Source: Salinibacterium sp. dk2585
GTDB taxonomy: Bacteria > Actinomycetota > Actinomycetes > Actinomycetales > Microbacteriaceae
Direction: 5' to 3'
DNA length: 64,000 nt
Assembly (NCBI RefSeq): GCF_008001035.1
Contig: NZ_CP042856.1
Location: 248,001-312,000 of the forward strand
A program made the position numbers and the translations under genes. Numbering within the stretch: position 1 is the first letter of the stretch; each line of letters starts with the position of its first letter. The notes under the pieces were generated by a model. It saw nothing but the letters and a program-made list of their open reading frames with translations. It did not search any database and was not told where the DNA came from. Positions 59,146 to 64,000 of this stretch are shown here, piece by piece.

Positions 59146-60057
59146 CTAGAGCTTGCCGGCACCGACGCCATTGATCATGACCTCGTCGGGCGTGAGCTCG
59201 TACTTCTCGGCGTCGTAGGCTGCGAAGACCTTGCTGTACTCACCGTTCTTCATGATCTGGCGAACCGCCTCCATCATGGCTTCCTGCAGTTCGGTGTCGC
59301 CCTTGGTGAAGGCCATGCCGTAGATCGAGGGCAGCACCTGCACGTCGTGGACCTCGAACACGGCGCCGTCGTTGAGGGTCTTGGCCGCGTAGCGCTGGAT
59401 CAGGTCGATGCCGAGCAGCACCTCGATCTGGCCGGACTGCAGCTGGGCGGTCGCCCCGGAGGAGGTGTCGTAGAGGCGCAGGTCCATGGGCTTGCCTGAT
59501 GCTTCGCAGTCCTTCGCGAAGTTCTCGAGGTAGACCTGGATGCCGCCGCCAGCGATGGTGCCGACGATGTGGCCGCACATGTCCTCGGGCTCCTCAAGCG
59601 TGATGTTCTTCGACTTGAGGGTCATGGGGCTCGCGGCGGAGCGCATGTAGGAGGCGAGGTCGACGACCGCCTCAGTGTCGACGTTGTCGTAGGTTGCACC
59701 CCACACCATGTCGACCTTGCCCGCCTTGAGCGCGGCGATCTGGCCGGTGTAGGGGGTGTCGACGATCTCGATGTCGATGCCGAGCATCGGCTCGGCGGCC
59801 ATGCCGAGCTCGGGGATGAGGCCCGACCATTCGCCGCCGGCGGCCGACGAGTAGGGCGGGGCGGTGCTCGCCATCGCGATGCGGATGACGCCGCTGTCCT
59901 TGAACTCCTGGGGGAGGAGGTCGTAGGCGGGGGCGTCGGTGTTGCCCGCGGCGGGCGCGGAATCGGCTTCGCCTGCTGTTCCTGAGGAGCAGCCGACGAG
60001 GAGGGCGGCTGCTGCGAGGAATGCGGGTGCTGCGAGGCGGCGACTGAAGGAGGCCAT
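59146..60057 (-). CDS. ABC transporter substrate-binding lipoprotein, polar amino-acid type
   Basis: MASFSRRLAAPAFLAAAALLVGC is a lipoprotein signal with lipobox LVGC. The mature part (FKDSGVIRIAMASTAPPYSSAAGGEWSGLIPELGMAAEPMLGIDIEIVDTPYTGQIAALKAGKVDMVWGATYDN) is a family 3 binding protein. AAGGAAG precedes ATG 60057. No permease adjoins it; the HisM/GlnQ pair at 55182-56887 lacks a binding protein and is driven by a promoter with the same 42-bp element, so they likely form one transporter. Confidence 0.92.
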   Translation of the reverse strand: MASFSRRLAAPAFLAAAALLVGCSSGTAGEADSAPAAGNTDAPAYDLLPQEFKDSGVIRIAMASTAPPYSSAAGGEWSGLIPELGMAAEPMLGIDIEIVDTPYTGQIAALKAGKVDMVWGATYDNVDTEAVVDLASYMRSAASPMTLKSKNITLEEPEDMCGHIVGTIAGGGIQVYLENFAKDCEASGKPMDLRLYDTSSGATAQLQSGQIEVLLGIDLIQRYAAKTLNDGAVFEVHDVQVLPSIYGMAFTKGDTELQEAMMEAVRQIMKNGEYSKVFAAYDAEKYELTPDEVMINGVGAGKL

Positions 60058-60113
60058 GGTTTCTACTTCCTTGTAGGAGTGATTCTGCTGAGTGGATATT
60101 GATTCCATCGCTA

Positions 60114-60155
60114 GGAAATCAGGCCGGAGAAGATAAATCCAATCAACATTTCTTC
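60114..60155 (-). promoter_or_regulatory. Promoter element shared with the SDR operon (copy 2)
   Basis: On the minus strand these 42 bp align with 52857-52897 at 35 positions with one gap. They end 56 bp before ATG 60057, close to the 63 bp of copy 1. TATCTT (minus) may be the -10 box. Both copies lie next to paralogous LysR genes. Confidence 0.6.
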
Positions 60156-60178
60156 ATGTCTAGATTAGTGAGATCGAT

Positions 60179-61069
60179 TCAGTGGAGCGCTTCGACGATG
60201 GTCCGCCGGAACCAGTCGAACTCCGCAGACGGCAATTCGCGCCTGATCGTGTAGAGCGCAATCTCACTCATAGGCACCTCGAAGGGCAGGGGAAAGGTGC
60301 GCACCCCTCCCTGGCGCACGAGCCGATTGGCCACGCTCGTGGGCGCATAGGAGAGCAGGTCGGTGCCCTCCATGAGGCTCGGGAGGGAGGAGAACGTCGG
60401 CACGACGAGGGCGACGGTGCGCTGCACGCCGAGTTCCCGCACTTTCTGGTCAAGCGCCGTGTGCCCCGTGGAGATCGCCACCGTCACGTGCTGCTCCGCC
60501 TCATACTCCGCAAGGGTCGGATGCTCGCCGATGCGCGGATGATCGATGGGGCAGATGCCGATGTAGCGCTGGCGGAAGAGCGCCTCGCGCAGCAGGTCCG
60601 GTGCATCGAGCCTGGTCGAGAAGATCGCGGCGTCCGTGCTGCCCGACCGCAGGTCTTGCACGATGCTCGGCAGGTTCAGCAACTCGACCTCGAGAGCGAC
60701 ATGTGGTGCCTCGCTGCGGACGCGGTGCAGGAGGCGGGGGAGTAGGCCGCCGATGCCGACATCCGTCATCCGCAGCCGGAAATGCCGCCGCGACGTCGCT
60801 GGCGAGAAGGTGGCGGAACTTGCCATGATCTCGTCCATCGACTCGAGGATGCGCCGCAGCCGCGGGTAGAGCTCGTCGGCCACCGGGGTCGGTTCGAGTC
60901 GCTGGCCATGGCGCTGGAAGAGCACATCGCCGAAGTGGTTGCGCAGCTTGCGAAGGGTGTAGCTGACGGAGGGCTGGCTGATCGACATGCGCTCAGCGGC
61001 GAGCGTCGCGCTGCCCGTCTCATAGATGAGCACGAAGACCCGGAGCATCCCAATGTCATAGGCCGCCAT
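60179..61069 (-). CDS. LysR-family regulator, paralogue of the one at 51918
   Basis: DNA-binding domain AAYDIGMLRVFVLIYETGSATLAAERMSISQPSVSYTLRKLRNHFGDVLFQRHGQRLEPT followed by an effector domain with PRLLHRVRSEAPHVALEVELLNLPS and HPRIGEHPTLAEYEAEQHVTV. Strongly similar in layout to the LysR at 51918-52823. ATG 61069 is preceded by AGGG; GTG 61078 is an alternative. It is divergent from benzoylformate decarboxylase and directly upstream of the binding-protein gene on the same strand. Confidence 0.93.
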   Translation of the reverse strand: MAAYDIGMLRVFVLIYETGSATLAAERMSISQPSVSYTLRKLRNHFGDVLFQRHGQRLEPTPVADELYPRLRRILESMDEIMASSATFSPATSRRHFRLRMTDVGIGGLLPRLLHRVRSEAPHVALEVELLNLPSIVQDLRSGSTDAAIFSTRLDAPDLLREALFRQRYIGICPIDHPRIGEHPTLAEYEAEQHVTVAISTGHTALDQKVRELGVQRTVALVVPTFSSLPSLMEGTDLLSYAPTSVANRLVRQGGVRTFPLPFEVPMSEIALYTIRRELPSAEFDWFRRTIVEALH

Positions 61070-61082
61070 GTACCCCACCCTA

Positions 61083-61097
61083 ATAGACAGCGTCTAT
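61083..61097. promoter_or_regulatory. LysR box ATAGACAGCGTCTAT between LysR and benzoylformate decarboxylase genes
   Basis: A perfect 6-bp inverted repeat around AGC containing the T-N11-A core of LysR sites. It is 14 bp upstream of the LysR start and 102 bp upstream of ATG 61199, the usual place for a LysR recognition site in a divergent pair. Confidence 0.65.
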
Positions 61098-61198
61098 GAC
61101 CCGATCGACATTTCCTCTTCGCATATGCGGCTGCCTAGTGTGAACCAACTCCTCGCACGCGAGTGGGTGCAACACGTTTTTGAGACCAAGGAAGTTCG

Positions 61199-62776
61199 AT
61201 GACGACGATCCGCGAGGCAACCTACGAGTTGCTCCGTCAGCACGGCATGACGACGATGTTCGGCAACCCCGGATCGAACGAGCTGACGTTCCTCAATGAT
61301 TTCCCCGAGGACTTCCGCTACGTCATGGGCCTCCACGAGGGCAGCGTCCTGGCGATGGCCGACGGTTATGCCCAGGTCACCGGTACCGCGCCGCTCGTGA
61401 GCCTTCACTCCGCCGCAGGCACCGGCACCTCCATGGGTGTGCTTGCAAACACGGTCGTCTCCAAGTCCCCGGTCGTCGTGCTCTCGGGTCAGCAGGTGCG
61501 CGACATGGTCGGCCAGGAGATCATGGTCGCGAGCACAGAGGCCGCACAGCTCCCCAAGCCGCTCACCAAGTTCAGTGCCGAGCCGCTGTCGCCGAAGGAT
61601 GTCGTGCGCACCATCGCGCAGGCGATCCACATCGCGAACATGCACCCCAAAGGGCCGGCACACATCTCGGTACCGTACGACGACTGGGACCAGCCAAGCG
61701 ACGAGAACACACCTCTCACGGTGCAGCGGCGGGTCGTCGACGCGACCGCCCTGTCGGAGCCGCAGCTTGCCGAGCTCGCCGCCCGCATCGATGCCGCTTC
61801 GTCCCCCGTTCTGGTGCTCGGCCCCGAGGTCGACGCGACCCACTCCAACGCCGACGCCGTGCGGCTTGCCGAGCGACTGGGTGCACCCGCCTGGATCGCA
61901 CCCTCGCCGCCGCGCTGCCCGTTCCCGACGACGCATCCGCTCTTCGCGGGCCTGTTGCCGCCGAACGTCGCGGGCATCGCCGAGTTGCTCTCCGGCCACG
62001 ACCTCGTGATCGTCGTCGGCGCACCCGTCTTCCGCTATCACCACGATCGCCCCGGGCGTTACCTCGCCGAGGGTTCGAGCCTCGTGCACATCTCGCAGGA
62101 CCCCGCCGAGATTGCCCGGGCGCCCTTCGGTGACTCCTTCCTCGCCCCCGTCGCCGACACCCTCGCTCGACTCGCGGAGTCCGTCGCGCCCAAGGAGAAC
62201 CCGGTGCCGGTGCGGGCCGAGCGCACTCCCGGCGTCGACCGCGAAGACCGGATGCACCCCGACACCGTCTTCCGCGCCATCACCGAGCTCGCGCCCGACG
62301 ATGCCGTGCACGTCGTCGAGTCGACGTCGACCGCCGACTCGTTCTGGGGAACCGTGCGGATGGAGTCACAGGGCTCCTTCTACTCGGCGGCCGCCGGGGG
62401 CCTCGGCTTCGGGCTCCCCGCCGCCGTCGGCATCCAGTTGGCCAACCCGCGCCGCCGCGTCGTAGCCTCAATCGGTGACGGGTCGGCGAATTTCGGGATC
62501 ACCGGGCTGTGGTCTGCAGCCCAGCAAAACACGCCCGTCGTCTTCGTGATCCTCCGCAACGACACCTACGGGGCGATGGTGAACTTCAACAGGCGCTTGA
62601 AGGTCACCGGCACGCCCTCGGTCGATCTCCCCGGCATCGACTTCGTTCAAGTGGCCGCAGGTTACGGTGTGCCCGCCGAGCTCGCCACCACCGAGGCGGA
62701 GCTTCGCCTCGCCCTCAAGCGCGCCTTCGCCTCAGACGGCCCGACGCTGATCGAAGCGCGCACCTTTCACGACTGA
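61199..62776 (+). CDS. mdlC: Benzoylformate decarboxylase
   Basis: Thiamine-diphosphate enzyme converting benzoylformate (phenylglyoxylate) to benzaldehyde and CO2. The catalytic residues of the characterised Pseudomonas putida enzyme all fall at identical numbers here: Ser26 (GNPGSNELTFL), Glu47 (LHEGS), His70 (SLHSAAGTG) and His281 (RYHHDRPG). The thiamine-binding GDGSANF motif and following acidic loop are present. 525 aa. It lies beside a LysR gene and is followed by an ABC transporter. Together with SDR and aldehyde dehydrogenase genes of the same regulon it gives a mandelate-type pathway to an aromatic acid. The ring may carry substituents. Confidence 0.93.
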   Translation: MTTIREATYELLRQHGMTTMFGNPGSNELTFLNDFPEDFRYVMGLHEGSVLAMADGYAQVTGTAPLVSLHSAAGTGTSMGVLANTVVSKSPVVVLSGQQVRDMVGQEIMVASTEAAQLPKPLTKFSAEPLSPKDVVRTIAQAIHIANMHPKGPAHISVPYDDWDQPSDENTPLTVQRRVVDATALSEPQLAELAARIDAASSPVLVLGPEVDATHSNADAVRLAERLGAPAWIAPSPPRCPFPTTHPLFAGLLPPNVAGIAELLSGHDLVIVVGAPVFRYHHDRPGRYLAEGSSLVHISQDPAEIARAPFGDSFLAPVADTLARLAESVAPKENPVPVRAERTPGVDREDRMHPDTVFRAITELAPDDAVHVVESTSTADSFWGTVRMESQGSFYSAAAGGLGFGLPAAVGIQLANPRRRVVASIGDGSANFGITGLWSAAQQNTPVVFVILRNDTYGAMVNFNRRLKVTGTPSVDLPGIDFVQVAAGYGVPAELATTEAELRLALKRAFASDGPTLIEARTFHD

Positions 62777-62805
62777 GATCTGACACTGAGAACAGGAACA
62801 TCACC

Positions 62806-63921
62806 ATGAAGATCACGATCGAGAACCTGCAACTCCGCTACGGCAAGTTCACCGCAATCGACGACATGCAGCTGGAGATCGGCGACCGCGAGTCGGTCGT
62901 GCTCCTCGGCAAGTCGGGCTGCGGCAAGACCAGCACGATGCGCTGCATCGCTGGGCTTGAGGAGCCCACGGCGGGCCGCATCACGATCGGAGACACTGTC
63001 GTCTTCGACGCAGACAAGGGCATCAACGTGCCGCCGAACAAGCGGAACGTGGGAATGGTCTTCCAGTCCTACGCCGTGTGGCCGCACATGACGGTCTTCC
63101 AGAACGTTGCGTACTCCCTCAAGCTGCAGAAGCTTCCCAAGGACGAGATCAAGACCCGCGTCATGGAGACGCTGGAACTCGTCGGCCTGGAGGCCTTCGC
63201 GGAGCGCGGCGCGAGCCTCCTCTCGGGTGGCCAGATGCAGCGCGTTGCCCTCGCCCGCAGCCTCGTCATGCGTCCCTCCGTGCTCCTGCTCGACGAGCCG
63301 CTCTCGAACCTCGACGCTCGCCTCCGTGACCGCCTGCGCATCGAGCTGCGCGAGATCCAGCTCGAGATGGGCCTCACGACCGTCTACGTCACGCACGACC
63401 AGCAGGAGGCCTTCGCGCTCGCCGACCGGATCGCGCTCATGCAGGACGGCATCATCGTGCAGATGGACAAGCCGACCGCCATGTACAACGAGCCGGTCAG
63501 CGCATCGATCGCGCACTTCCTGGGTGTCTCCAATGTGCTGCCGGTGGCGGCCGCGGCCGACGGCGACTACACGCTGACGGATGCGCCGCTCACCGTGGCC
63601 ACGAGCCAGACGCGCCCGGCTCCCGGTGCGCAGGACCTCAAGGCGTGCATCCGCAGCGAAGACCTCAAGCTCGCGCGTGCGGGTGTCGCGGGCGCCAACT
63701 CGTGGGAGGGCGTCGTGCGCGTTGCGAGCTTCCAGGGCAGCAGCATCCGCTACGCCGTCGAGGTCGGTGACGTCGCCCTCGACGTCGTCGCACCCAAGGG
63801 CTCGGATGACTTCGCCGTGGGCGACACCGCGTGGGTGACGGTCAGCCCGGCCGCCGTGCAGGTGCTGCCGGAGGCTGTCACGAAGCGTGCCGACCTCACC
63901 GTCGGGGCGGTGGCGGCATGA
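62806..63921 (+). CDS. ABC transporter ATP-binding protein, FbpC/PotA-like
   Basis: The 371-aa protein has Walker A GKSGCGKTS, FQSYAVWPHMTVFQNV, signature LSGGQMQR, Walker B LLLDEPLSNLD and VTHDQQEAFALAD, then a C-terminal TOBE-like domain from about residue 245. This group serves iron, spermidine, putrescine or carboxylate importers. ATG 62806 is preceded by AGGAA. Overlaps the next gene (ATGA), which should be its permease. Confidence 0.92.
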   Translation: MKITIENLQLRYGKFTAIDDMQLEIGDRESVVLLGKSGCGKTSTMRCIAGLEEPTAGRITIGDTVVFDADKGINVPPNKRNVGMVFQSYAVWPHMTVFQNVAYSLKLQKLPKDEIKTRVMETLELVGLEAFAERGASLLSGGQMQRVALARSLVMRPSVLLLDEPLSNLDARLRDRLRIELREIQLEMGLTTVYVTHDQQEAFALADRIALMQDGIIVQMDKPTAMYNEPVSASIAHFLGVSNVLPVAAAADGDYTLTDAPLTVATSQTRPAPGAQDLKACIRSEDLKLARAGVAGANSWEGVVRVASFQGSSIRYAVEVGDVALDVVAPKGSDDFAVGDTAWVTVSPAAVQVLPEAVTKRADLTVGAVAA

Positions 63922-64000
63922 CCTACACGCTCCCGCCCAGCGAGCAGCAGGACGAGCAGTCCACGCGCGCGGTCGCCACGAGTCGTGGTGTCGAGTCGCC
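63918..64000 (+). CDS. Start of a downstream gene, probably ABC permease (cut by window end)
   Basis: ATG overlaps the ATPase stop and opens MTYTLPPSEQQDEQSTRAVA; 27 codons are visible. No membrane segment is seen yet, but FbpB/PotB-type permeases often have such a soluble N-terminus and follow their ATPase gene. Identity is inferred from context only. Confidence 0.5.
   Translation, partial: MTYTLPPSEQQDEQSTRAVATSRGVES

Overview
This 64-kb window is high-GC, densely coded DNA with many ATGA, GTGA or TGATG overlaps between neighbouring genes, frequent GTG starts and heavy use of GGATGC (Asp-Ala). A gene of the mycothiol-dependent maleylpyruvate isomerase family is present. Together these point to a high-GC actinobacterium, most likely Microbacteriaceae; the family assignment is an inference from composition and gene content.

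Layout. (1) 1-16 kb: the start of a class II glutamine amidotransferase (minus strand), then two giant secreted surface proteins. The first is 1561 aa with 13 Ig/cadherin-like repeats and an LPFMG tail; the second is 2600 aa with about 15 DUF11-like repeats. A large MalT/LuxR-type regulator follows. Both giant genes carry the same 23-bp element with a 12-bp-period GGGTGA direct repeat upstream. (2) 16-19.6 kb: housekeeping and stress genes (purA, a mycothiol-dependent isomerase-like protein, a GNAT, Ohr, a GlcG/HbpS-like protein). (3) 19.9-35.6 kb: a catabolic cluster with an acyl-CoA dehydrogenase, LysR, MmgE/PrpD protein, hot-dog hydratase, class III CoA-transferase and CitE-like lyase, embedded in a dipeptide-type ABC transporter. 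The same cluster holds a tandem TetR-TetR regulator and an alpha/beta-hydrolase that lacks its catalytic Ser and His. The gene set resembles known itaconate/citramalyl-CoA dissimilation pathways. (4) 35.6-46.8 kb: a broken VAO-type flavoenzyme, a SsuABC/NMT1-type transporter, IclR, a carotenoid/stilbene-cleaving dioxygenase, an aldehyde dehydrogenase, an intact VAO-type oxidase and a PucR regulator. This suggests catabolism of phenolic stilbenes or alkylphenols. (5) 46.9-52.8 kb: a two-component flavin hydroxylase (HpaC/HpaB-like), gentisate 1,2-dioxygenase, a fumarylacetoacetate-hydrolase-family protein, IclR and LysR. (6) 52.9-64 kb: SDR, aldehyde dehydrogenase, a polar amino-acid-type ABC transporter, an AbiEi/DUF559-like endonuclease gene bracketed by two 64-bp palindromes, a lactonase-fold hydrolase, a detached binding protein, a second LysR, benzoylformate decarboxylase and the start of a second ABC transporter. 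A mandelate/phenylglyoxylate-like route is likely.

The genes work as nested peripheral pathways: aromatic or acyl substrates are imported by four ABC systems, oxidised to aldehydes and acids, and fed to gentisate cleavage or CoA-lyase reactions. Eight specific regulators of six families control them. The most distinctive non-coding signals are the shared adhesin-promoter repeat, a 42-bp promoter element shared by the SDR operon and the detached binding-protein gene, and the palindrome pair around the endonuclease gene. No tRNA, rRNA, CRISPR array or intact transposase was seen.
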